Source of the DNA: JALHMI01 sp964598535
GTDB lineage: Bacteria > Planctomycetota > Planctomycetia > Pirellulales > PALSA-1355
Assembly (NCBI GenBank): GCA_964598535.1
Contig: CAZRCI010000027.1
Location: 3,783-67,782, forward strand
Length of the DNA stretch: 64,000 nt
Direction of reading: 5' to 3'
Numbering within the stretch: position 1 is the first letter of the stretch; every line of letters starts with the position of its first letter. A model generated the notes under the pieces. It was not told where the DNA came from, made no database searches, and worked only from the letters and a program-made list of their open reading frames with translations. Both the position numbers and the translations under genes were made by a program. Positions 43,734 to 51,012 of the stretch are shown here, piece after piece.

Positions 43734-45158
43734 ATGGTACTCGCCGCCGAATCGCTCAAAGCCGCGCTCGAAAAGGTTCAAGCCGGCATCAACCGCCAGC
43801 TCGACCGGCAATACGAACGCCTCGTCGTTAGTTTGCACGGCCTGCTCGACGACCTTTTCAACTATCCGCTCGAACGGCCGTGGCCGATGACCCTCGCGCA
43901 ATTCGCCACCCACTGGGAAGCGCGCGGGCTGCGGCTGACGGACGCCACCCTGAGCTCGCTCGGGCGGCTGATCGCCGATCGGATTGGCGACGACGCCACG
44001 GAGTTGCTGGCCGAAGGGCCTCTTTCCCACGAGCAACTGTTTTCGCCACACGCGGACGCTTCGTCGCCTTTGACGCCTTTCGCGGAAAAGCCCAAAACCG
44101 ACAGCGCGGCTCCCGACGGCATTATTCCCGCCGCCGCGATCTTCGAAGCGGCTCGCATGCAAAAGCTGTTCGGCCTCTCGGAAGAGGAGCGAATGCGGCT
44201 CGAATTCTTCTACAAGGAGCAACTGCTCAGGCGCCGCGAAGGACGCCCCTTGCTGCCCGAGCCGCTGTTCCTCCACGAAGCCCGACAACGGCATCAACAA
44301 GGGCCGGCGATTCAAGCCGTCACGCCGGAGCTACAAGCGGAAAATATCCGCCGCAAGCAACTCGAGGAATACTGGAATCTTCCGCCCGAGGAACGCAGAA
44401 AGCTGGCTCTGGAATGGGAACGCGAGGCCAGAAACAAACTGGCCGCCGAATATGGCGGTACCGTCGCGTTTCTAAACCCCGGGCTTCCCGGGGGTCTCAG
44501 CGACCTGCTGGCCGCGCTCAGCGGTCTGAGCGGGGCGAGTGGCCTGGGCGGGAGAACGGCGCCCCGAGCGCTATATCGTCCGTTGCCCAGTGACGGCGCC
44601 CGCAACCGGCGCGGCCCGCGCGGAAAAAGCCCGCCGCCGTCCCTTCCGCCCAAGCAGCCCACGAAAGGCAAGCGGCGTCCCCAGCAGGCGGGCAAGCGCG
44701 ATCCCGCCTCGAAGCCCCCGTTGCCGCCGCCGGTCGACCGGCAGCGATACCCCATTCGACCGGACGGAACCTCGGCCATCAACCTGAGACTGGCCGCCGA
44801 AAGCGAAGAGATGATGGCCTATTATCTGCACTCGCTATCGGACCACGTCGTTCTGTTCTGGGGCCAAAAGCAGGGCATGCAAGGCGCCGACATCATCACG
44901 TTCAATCTGCGCACCAAGCGGGTTACATTGTGGGACGTGAAATATCGCACCGCAGCCGTACGACTACGCCCGTCGAGAACGTTTCAGAAAGGCACACCCG
45001 CTCGCAATAATGCCATTCAACAAGCGTACGATGCGGTCCAATCATCACGGCTTTCTAATGAGGATAAAGTCCATGCCTCTCAATCATTGGACAAGCGTAC
45101 TTTTCAAACCATTACGGTTGGCGCCGGCAACGCCAAGAATTCTGCAATAGGTGACTAG
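43734..45158 (+). CDS. Toxin-like protein with C-terminal PD-(D/E)XK nuclease domain
   Basis: 474 residues; AGGAG about 9 nt before ATG. Residues 1-250 are helical (MVLAAESLKAALEKVQAGIN; EERRKLALEWEREARNK), 255-285 Gly/Leu-rich (LSDLLAALSGLSG), 290-345 a Pro/Lys/Arg linker, and 345-474 a compact domain. It contains GADIITF (Asp386) and LWDVKYR (Asp401, Lys403), the D-X14-DXK spacing of restriction-endonuclease-fold nucleases. The modular N-helical, linker, C-nuclease order is that of polymorphic toxins. The C-terminal domain is markedly more AT-rich than the rest and its last 13 codons equal those of the following paralogues. No export signal was seen. It could instead be an intracellular defence nuclease. 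Confidence 0.65.
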   Translation: MVLAAESLKAALEKVQAGINRQLDRQYERLVVSLHGLLDDLFNYPLERPWPMTLAQFATHWEARGLRLTDATLSSLGRLIADRIGDDATELLAEGPLSHEQLFSPHADASSPLTPFAEKPKTDSAAPDGIIPAAAIFEAARMQKLFGLSEEERMRLEFFYKEQLLRRREGRPLLPEPLFLHEARQRHQQGPAIQAVTPELQAENIRRKQLEEYWNLPPEERRKLALEWEREARNKLAAEYGGTVAFLNPGLPGGLSDLLAALSGLSGASGLGGRTAPRALYRPLPSDGARNRRGPRGKSPPPSLPPKQPTKGKRRPQQAGKRDPASKPPLPPPVDRQRYPIRPDGTSAINLRLAAESEEMMAYYLHSLSDHVVLFWGQKQGMQGADIITFNLRTKRVTLWDVKYRTAAVRLRPSRTFQKGTPARNNAIQQAYDAVQSSRLSNEDKVHASQSLDKRTFQTITVGAGNAKNSAIGD

Positions 45159-45905
45159 ATGAGGTTTGACCCTAGAGTCCGAAAACGCAACCTGCAAAAG
45201 GACATTCTCAAGATTGTTTATGACTTGATCGAGAATGCGTTCCGCGAACAAACGACGAGTTCCACGGGATGCCTTACCCTTGAAACCGCCGTCCAATGCT
45301 ATTTGGTTGGCTTGCCTTTCGATGGTTCCGCGCTTTTACAAAAAGTCCAGGCATTGCTTCGGATAGCGCACGAACAGAATGAGGAACATGGCACGTTTGG
45401 AAGAGAGGCCATTCTGGAACGCCTCGCCATTACGAACTGGTTCTTGGAGCGGCAAACCGACTTGAAGTCGCTTACCCTCTGCGTTGACTGGACGGAAAAA
45501 CGCTTTGCCGCCGAGCGAACCAAACCCGACAAGGGAGATGTGCAACTATCGCTAACCTCCTATCTCGAGGCGGAACGCTACGAAACGCTGATCGCGCGCT
45601 ACGAAAGTGCGGGGCTCAAGCAGCCCAAGAACATCCGCCGCATCCTGGGCGAAGGCACCATGTGCTACGTCCTGGCACGGCACCGGCTCGGCCTCGAGTA
45701 CACGGACGAAGAGATCGCCGCCGCCCTGGAGACCTTCCTCAAACGGTCCGTCAAGGAGTGGCTCGGACGCTATGGCAACTTCATCANNNNNNNNNNNNNN
45801 NNNNNNNNNNNNNNNNNNNNNNNNNNNNNNNNNNNNNNNNNNNNNNNNNNNNNNNNNNNNNNNNNNNNNNNNNNNNNNNNNNNNNNTTCTGCAATAGGTG
45901 ATTAG
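45159..45905 (+). CDS. Array paralogue 1 (putative immunity protein), interrupted by assembly gap
   Basis: Starts directly after the nuclease stop (TAGATG), with AGGTGA 5 nt before the ATG inside the nuclease's last codons. N-terminus type I (MRFDPRVRKRNLQKDILKI), then LLQKVQALLRIAHEQNEEHG and the common C-half YLEAERYETLIARYESAGL, EGTMCYVLARHRLGLEYTDE. 100 N at 45787-45886 replace what in paralogue 2 is 142 bases. Ends SAIGD. All-alpha and cytoplasmic. Position suggests it neutralises the nuclease; this is inference. Family not recognised with certainty (an Imm49-like all-alpha fold is one guess). Confidence 0.7.
   Translation: MRFDPRVRKRNLQKDILKIVYDLIENAFREQTTSSTGCLTLETAVQCYLVGLPFDGSALLQKVQALLRIAHEQNEEHGTFGREAILERLAITNWFLERQTDLKSLTLCVDWTEKRFAAERTKPDKGDVQLSLTSYLEAERYETLIARYESAGLKQPKNIRRILGEGTMCYVLARHRLGLEYTDEEIAAALETFLKRSVKEWLGRYGNFIXXXXXXXXXXXXXXXXXXXXXXXXXXXXXXXXXXSAIGD
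45787..45886. other. Assembly gap, 100 N
   Basis: Exactly 100 N inside array paralogue 1. The flanks (TCATCA before, TTCTGCAATAGG after) are 142 bases apart in paralogue 2. The placeholder length is arbitrary, so one or more whole array units could be collapsed here. Confidence 0.98.
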
Positions 45906-46697
45906 ATGAGATTCGACCCCCAAAGCCGTCGACGCAATCTAAAAACGGAAGTCCTCGATTATTTATACAATCTCTCGTACGAAAAAATATTCCACGAACG
46001 AACGCTGGGTTCTAGTGGTTGCATTACCCTTAACATTGCAACCCAATGCTATTTGGTTGGTTTACTTTCTGACGGTTCCACGCTCTTACAAAAGGCCCAT
46101 ACATTCCTTCGCAGCGCGCACGAACAGAATGAGGAACATGGCGCATTTGGAATCGGGGCCATTCTTGCACACCTCGCCATCGCCCATTGGTTCTTGGAGC
46201 GGCGAACGGACTTGAAGTCGCTTGTCCTTTGCGTTGACTGGAAAGAGGAACGCTTTGCCGCCGAACGAACCAAACCCGACAAAGGCGAGGTGCAACTAGC
46301 GCTAACCCCCTATCTCGAGGCGGAACGCTACGAAACGCTGATCGCGCGCTACGAAAGCGCGGGACTCAAGCCGCCCAAGAACATCCGCCGCATCCTGGGC
46401 GAAGGCACCATGTGCTACGTCCTGGCACGGCACCGGCTCGGCCTCGAATACACGGACGAAGAGATCACCGCCGCCCTGGAGACGTTCCTCAAACGGTCCG
46501 TCAAAGAATGGCTCGGACGCTATGGTAGGTTCATCACCGCTGCACGTTGGATGAAGATCGCCCACTGGAAGCCGGGCGACGACCCGGTCGCCACCCTCTT
46601 GCGCTGCTACGACTACCTGCCCGGCCTCAAGCCGCCGAAGTATACGCCGGATTCACCAGGCACCGGCAACGCCAAGAATTCTGCAATAGGTGATTAG
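45906..46697 (+). CDS. Array paralogue 2 (putative immunity protein)
   Basis: 263 residues, complete. N-terminus type II (MRFDPQSRRRNLKTEVLDYL, then NLSYEKIFHERT), middle like paralogue 1 (HEQNEEHGAFG, WFLERRTDLKSL), and the near-invariant C-half ending CYDYLPGLKPPKYTPDSPG, then GTGNAKNSAIGD. The first 250 bases are AT-richer than the last 400. Starts immediately at the stop of paralogue 1. No catalytic motif; predicted helical. Confidence 0.8.
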   Translation: MRFDPQSRRRNLKTEVLDYLYNLSYEKIFHERTLGSSGCITLNIATQCYLVGLLSDGSTLLQKAHTFLRSAHEQNEEHGAFGIGAILAHLAIAHWFLERRTDLKSLVLCVDWKEERFAAERTKPDKGEVQLALTPYLEAERYETLIARYESAGLKPPKNIRRILGEGTMCYVLARHRLGLEYTDEEITAALETFLKRSVKEWLGRYGRFITAARWMKIAHWKPGDDPVATLLRCYDYLPGLKPPKYTPDSPGTGNAKNSAIGD

Positions 46698-47486
46698 ATG
46701 AAGTTTGACCCTAGAGCCCGAAAACGCAACCTGCAAAAAGACATTCTCAAGATCTACTATGATCACTCATGCGAGGAAGCATTCCAGGATAATACCATGA
46801 GTGGCTTGGGATGTAGCACCATCAATCTCGCCATCGAATGCTACCTGGTTGGCCTACCTTCTGACGGTTCGGCGCTCTTACAAAAGGCCCATACGTTACT
46901 TCGTGTGGCACACGAGCGAAATGAATACAACAATGATGGAATGGGAATCGTTCTGGAACACCTCGCCATCGCCAATTGGCTTGTAAACCGGCAGACAGAC
47001 CTGGAATCATTGGTTCTCTGCGTTGACTGGACGGAAAAGCGCTTTGCCGCCGAACGAACTAAACCCGACAAGAGCGACGTGCAACTAGCGCTAGCCCCCT
47101 ATCTCGAGGCGGAACGCTACGAAACGTTGATCGCGCGCTACGAAAGCGCGGGACTCAAGCAGCCCAAGAACATCCGCCGCATCCAGGGGGAAGGCACCAT
47201 GTGCTACGTCCTCGCGCGACACCGGCTCGGTCTCGAGTACATGGACGAAGAGATCGCCGCCGCCCTGGAAACCTTCCTCAAACGGTCCGTCAAGGAGTGG
47301 CTCGGACGCTATGGCAACTTCATCACCGCTGCGCGTTGGATGAAGATCGCCCACTGGAAGCCGGACGACGACCCCATCGCCACGCTCTTGCGCTGCTACG
47401 ACTATCTGCCCGGCCTCAAACCGCCGAAATACACGCCGGATTCACCAGGCGCCGGCAACGCCAAGAATTCTGCAATAGGTGATTAG
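46698..47486 (+). CDS. Array paralogue 3 (putative immunity protein)
   Basis: 262 residues. N-terminus type I (MKFDPRARKRNLQKDILKI), as in paralogue 1, but the middle is of the other kind (NDGMGIVLEHLAIANWLVNR, QTDLESLVLCVDW), as in paralogue 4. C-half as in the others; tail GAGNAKNSAIGD. It adjoins both neighbours with no spacer, TAG followed at once by ATG, and relies on AGGTGA in the preceding coding end. Confidence 0.8.
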   Translation: MKFDPRARKRNLQKDILKIYYDHSCEEAFQDNTMSGLGCSTINLAIECYLVGLPSDGSALLQKAHTLLRVAHERNEYNNDGMGIVLEHLAIANWLVNRQTDLESLVLCVDWTEKRFAAERTKPDKSDVQLALAPYLEAERYETLIARYESAGLKQPKNIRRIQGEGTMCYVLARHRLGLEYMDEEIAAALETFLKRSVKEWLGRYGNFITAARWMKIAHWKPDDDPIATLLRCYDYLPGLKPPKYTPDSPGAGNAKNSAIGD

Positions 47487-48266
47487 ATGAGATTCGACCC
47501 CCAAAGCCGTCGACGCAATCTACAAACGGAATTCCTCGATTATTTATACAACCTCTCATATGAACAAATATCCCATGAACGAACGATGGACTCTAGTGGC
47601 TGCCTTATCATTAACATTGCTATCGAATGCTACCTGGTTGGCTTACCTTCTGACGGTTCCGCGCTCTTACAAAAGGCCCATACATTCCTTCGCGTGGCGC
47701 ACGAGCAGAATGAATACGATAAGGTTGGGATGGGAATTGTTCTGGAGTACCTCGCCATCGCCAATTGGTTGGTAAACCGGCAGACAGACCTGGAATCACT
47801 GGTTCTCAGTGTTGACTGGACGGAAAAACGCTTTGCCGCCGAACGAACTAAACCCGACAAGGGCGACGTGCAACTATCTCTCCCACCCTATCTTGAAGCG
47901 GAACGCTATGACACGCTGATCGCACGCTACGAAAGCGCGAGGCTCAAGCAGCCCAAGAACATCCGCCGCATCCTGGGCGAAGGCACCATGTGCTACGTCC
48001 TGGCACGGCACCGGCTCGGCCTCGAGTACACGGACGAAGAGATCGCCGCCGCCCTGGAGACCTTCCTCAAACGGTCCGTCAAGGAGTGGCTCGGACGCTA
48101 TGGCAACTTCATCACCGCCGCACTCTGGATGAAGATCGCCCACTGGAAGCCGGGCGACGACCCGATCGCCACGCTCTTGCGCTGCTACGACTACCTGCCC
48201 GGCCTCAAGCCACCGAAGTATACCCCGGATACTGGAAATACAAAAAACTCTACCAGGGATGCCTAA
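47487..48266 (+). CDS. Array paralogue 4 (putative immunity protein)
   Basis: 259 residues. N-terminus type II (MRFDPQSRRRNLQTEFLDYL), as in paralogue 2, and middle as in paralogue 3 (VGMGIVLEYLAIANWLVNR). The C-half is the same as the rest, but the tail diverges (PDTGNTKNSTRDA), so the shared junction sequence ends here. Small changes such as ESARLKQ and TAALWMK suggest drift or relaxed selection on this copy. Confidence 0.8.
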   Translation: MRFDPQSRRRNLQTEFLDYLYNLSYEQISHERTMDSSGCLIINIAIECYLVGLPSDGSALLQKAHTFLRVAHEQNEYDKVGMGIVLEYLAIANWLVNRQTDLESLVLSVDWTEKRFAAERTKPDKGDVQLSLPPYLEAERYDTLIARYESARLKQPKNIRRILGEGTMCYVLARHRLGLEYTDEEIAAALETFLKRSVKEWLGRYGNFITAALWMKIAHWKPGDDPIATLLRCYDYLPGLKPPKYTPDTGNTKNSTRDA

Positions 48267-49046
48267 ATGCAATTCGATCCAGAAAAACGACGCCGTCTGC
48301 TATCCGATTCAGTAATCGCGATCTTCATGGAAGTCTCCTACGAAGACGCCTTCCATGCGCAGACCATGGGGATTACCGGTTCTCCGACCTTGGCCGTCAC
48401 GATCCAGAGCTATCTGGTCGGCTTGTTCGACGACGCCAAGAAATTGCTTGACAAAGCCCATACGCTGCTCCGAATTTCCACGGAGAGAAAAGAATACGAA
48501 CGCGCGGACAGACCAGCGCTTTTTGACGACTTTGCGACGTGTCAATGGCTGCACAATGGAGCCAATGAGAAGCGGCTTCTCAATCAGCAGGTTGACTCGC
48601 ACGAACAACATTTCGCCGCCGAGCATACCGAGCCGAATCAACTCGACGTCCAGCGAGCACTACCTGTTTACCTTGAGGCGGAACGCTACGACACGCTGAT
48701 TGCACGCTACGAAAGCGCCGGCCTCAAACGGCCCAAAGATATCCACCATATCTTGGACGAAGGCGCCATGTGCTACGTTCTGGCGCGGCACCGGCTCGGC
48801 CTCGAGTACACGGACGAAGAAATCGCCGCCGCCCTGGAGACCTTCCTCAAACGGTCCGCCAAGGAATGGCTCGGGCAGTACGGCACCTTCTGCACCGCCG
48901 CGCGCTGGATGAAGATCGCCCACTGGAAGCAGGACGACGACCCGATCGCCACTCTTTTGCGCTGTTACGACTACCTGCCCGGCCTCATACCGCCAAATTA
49001 TCTTCCCCAAATCAAGCGGCGTCCGCAGTTCAAGCCCGCCGGGTAA
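48267..49046 (+). CDS. Array paralogue 5, divergent cap copy
   Basis: 259 residues. The N-terminal half is distinct (MQFDPEKRRRLLSDSVIAIF, NQQVDSHEQHFAAEHTEPNQ), while residues 135-245 still match the common C-half (YLEAERYDTLIARYESAGLK, EYTDEEIAAALETFLKRS). The end PPNYLPQIKRRPQFKPAG is unique. It is probably the oldest member and the array boundary; it is followed 36 bases later by the tRNA-dihydrouridine synthase. Starts 0 bases after paralogue 4's TAA. Confidence 0.8.
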   Translation: MQFDPEKRRRLLSDSVIAIFMEVSYEDAFHAQTMGITGSPTLAVTIQSYLVGLFDDAKKLLDKAHTLLRISTERKEYERADRPALFDDFATCQWLHNGANEKRLLNQQVDSHEQHFAAEHTEPNQLDVQRALPVYLEAERYDTLIARYESAGLKRPKDIHHILDEGAMCYVLARHRLGLEYTDEEIAAALETFLKRSAKEWLGQYGTFCTAARWMKIAHWKQDDDPIATLLRCYDYLPGLIPPNYLPQIKRRPQFKPAG

Positions 49047-49082
49047 CGGCACTGCTCCCCGCCGCTCAAGCCACAAGGTAGA

Positions 49083-50210
49083 ATGAACCCACGACGTCTT
49101 TTCAGCAATGGACTATTCGTGGCAGTCATGCTCCCCACGCTTCGCATCGGACAATTCGAACTCGACTTCCCCGTCGTCCAGGCGGCCCTCTCGGGCTATA
49201 GCGACTGGGCGATGCGCGTGATTGCACGGCGGCTCGGGGCACCTTATACCCTGTGCGAGGTGATGCTCGATACGTTCGTCAACGAGATGCACAAAGCCCG
49301 CAATCGCCGACGTTATCTGCGCGTCAGCGACGAGGAGCATCCGGTCGCGGGGCAACTCATGGGGGCAAACCCCGAAGAATTCGGCCCGGCCGCGCGGCAA
49401 TTGGTGGCGGCGGGGTTCGACGTCGTCGACATCAACTTCGGCTGCCCCGTCAAAAAAGTGCTCGGCCGGCATCGCGGCGGATTCCTGCTGGGCCAGGTCG
49501 AGACCGCGCTCGAAATCGTCTCCCGCGTGCGCGAAGCCTTGCCGCCCGAGGTGCCGGTTACGGTCAAGATGCGCCGAGGAATCGACGACTCGGCGGAAAG
49601 CCGGGGCAAGTTCTACCAGATCTTCGATGGCGCCTTCCAACGGGGCGTCGCGGCGATCACCGTTCACGGACGCACCGTCCAACAGCGCTATATCGGCCCC
49701 AGCCGCTGGGAGTTCTTGCGCGAGGTGAAACAACATGCGGGCGACCGCGTCGTGTTGGGAAGCGGCGATTTGTTCACGGCCCAAGCCTGTCTCGACATGA
49801 TCCGCGAAACCGGCGTCGACGGCGTCACCGCGGCCCGCGGGGCGATCGGCAATCCCTGGATCTTTGCGCAAGCCCGGGCGCTGGCCAAGGGGCTACCGCT
49901 ACCGCCGCCGCCCACGGTACACGAACAGCGCGAAGTCATCGCCGAGCATTACCGGCTGTGCGAAGCGTTGTACGGCGCCGAGCTTTGCGGGCGGCAGATG
50001 CGCAAGTTCGGCATCAAGTATTCGCAGCTTCATCCGCGCGGCCAGGATGTGCGTAACGCGTTCATCAAAGTAGCTCGTCCTGGCGTGTGGAAAACCGTGC
50101 TCGAACAATGGTACTCCGACGACGCTCCCGGGCTGCATCCCGCGGCCGACGAGGAACTGCTGATGAACTGTGCCGAACCGGCATCTGCCGTCGGCGCCCC
50201 GCGCGGCTGA
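49083..50210 (+). CDS. tRNA-dihydrouridine synthase
   Basis: 375 residues. FMN-dependent TIM-barrel enzyme reducing uridine in tRNA. VVQAALSGYSDWAMRVIARR, GQLMGANPEEFGPAARQL, DVVDINFGCPVKKVLGRHRG (with the general-acid Cys), VKMRRGIDDS, ITVHGRTVQQRY and GSGDLFTAQACLDMI are Dus motifs in order. ATG 49083 has AAGG close upstream, but the family-typical start is the ATG at 49128 (MLPTLRIGQFELDFPVV). Ordinary housekeeping gene bordering the array. Confidence 0.92.
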   Translation: MNPRRLFSNGLFVAVMLPTLRIGQFELDFPVVQAALSGYSDWAMRVIARRLGAPYTLCEVMLDTFVNEMHKARNRRRYLRVSDEEHPVAGQLMGANPEEFGPAARQLVAAGFDVVDINFGCPVKKVLGRHRGGFLLGQVETALEIVSRVREALPPEVPVTVKMRRGIDDSAESRGKFYQIFDGAFQRGVAAITVHGRTVQQRYIGPSRWEFLREVKQHAGDRVVLGSGDLFTAQACLDMIRETGVDGVTAARGAIGNPWIFAQARALAKGLPLPPPPTVHEQREVIAEHYRLCEALYGAELCGRQMRKFGIKYSQLHPRGQDVRNAFIKVARPGVWKTVLEQWYSDDAPGLHPAADEELLMNCAEPASAVGAPRG

Positions 50211-50416
50211 GGCCTCTGCGCGGTGCATTGAACGACACGCGGTGCAGACGGGCGACAATGAACGTCGAGTCCGCGCGGACTGTTTGACGTTCGCGGGAAA
50301 GGTAACGCACAGCCCTGCCAATCCGGCGTGTTTTTTGTAGACCCGAGATGGCATCTGCGTAAAATACGGCAATAGGACGTGGATTTTGCGCCTTCATTTC
50401 AAAAAGGAAGATGATC

Positions 50417-50842
50417 ATGCCAACGCGCAATGCCAGTGCCAAGTGGGAAGGCGATCTCAAGAGCGGCAAGGGAACGCTAAAACTCGCCAGCGGCGCCTAC
50501 GAAGGTCAGTATTCGTTCTCCTCGCGTTTCGAGAACGGCGCCGGCACGAATCCCGAAGAGCTCATCGCCGCGGCACACGCTGGCTGCTTCACGATGGCCT
50601 TCAGCAACGGCCTCTCGCAGGCAGGACACGTGCCAACCCGTGTGGAAACGACTGCCAAGGTACATCTTGAAAGGACCGAGGCGGGCTTCGGAATCCCGCG
50701 AATCGACCTGGTTACCGAGGCAGTCGTGCCTGGGATCGACACCGATCAGTTTCAAGAACTGGCCCAAACGGCCAAGAAGAATTGCCCGGTCTCAAAGTTG
50801 CTAGCGGCGGCCGAAATCACGCTCGACGCAAAGCTTGTATAA
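50417..50842 (+). CDS. OsmC-family peroxiredoxin
   Basis: 141 residues from ATG 50417 (AAGGA 8 nt upstream; the ATG at 50411 is an alternative). Two conserved cysteines are in AAAHAGCFTMAFSNG and KKNCPVSKLL, the OsmC thiol pair that reduces organic hydroperoxides. NASAKWEGDLKSGKGTLKL is the usual beta-hairpin start. Cytoplasmic homodimer. A weak R1-like remnant follows at 50846. Confidence 0.93.
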   Translation: MPTRNASAKWEGDLKSGKGTLKLASGAYEGQYSFSSRFENGAGTNPEELIAAAHAGCFTMAFSNGLSQAGHVPTRVETTAKVHLERTEAGFGIPRIDLVTEAVVPGIDTDQFQELAQTAKKNCPVSKLLAAAEITLDAKLV

Positions 50843-50845
50843 CGT

Positions 50846-50885
50846 CATCCGATCGATTCAGGCGACACGAAACGCGCGAGCGGAG
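50846..50885. repeat. Possible degenerate R1 fragment
   Basis: CATCCGATCGATTCAGGCGA followed by CACGAAACGCGCGAGCGG resembles the first 40 bases of R1 (CATCCGATTC, TCGGGTGACGCGAAAC). The rest is not alignable, so it is at most a remnant. Confidence 0.3.
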
Positions 50886-51012
50886 AAACGGTTCGCGAAA
50901 TCGCTGTGAGCACGGCTCACGGTTCGAGGGTGTTCTCACGGTTGACGTTCGTTTATCATCACGAGCGTCACCACGTCTCACATCCCCCCATGTTGACCTT
51001 CGATCCGCTCTC

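Noticed and set aside
43029..49046. Prophage or integrative element carrying the toxin array
   Set aside because: No integrase, transposase, structural gene, tRNA or flanking direct repeat was found; neighbours are ordinary chromosomal genes.
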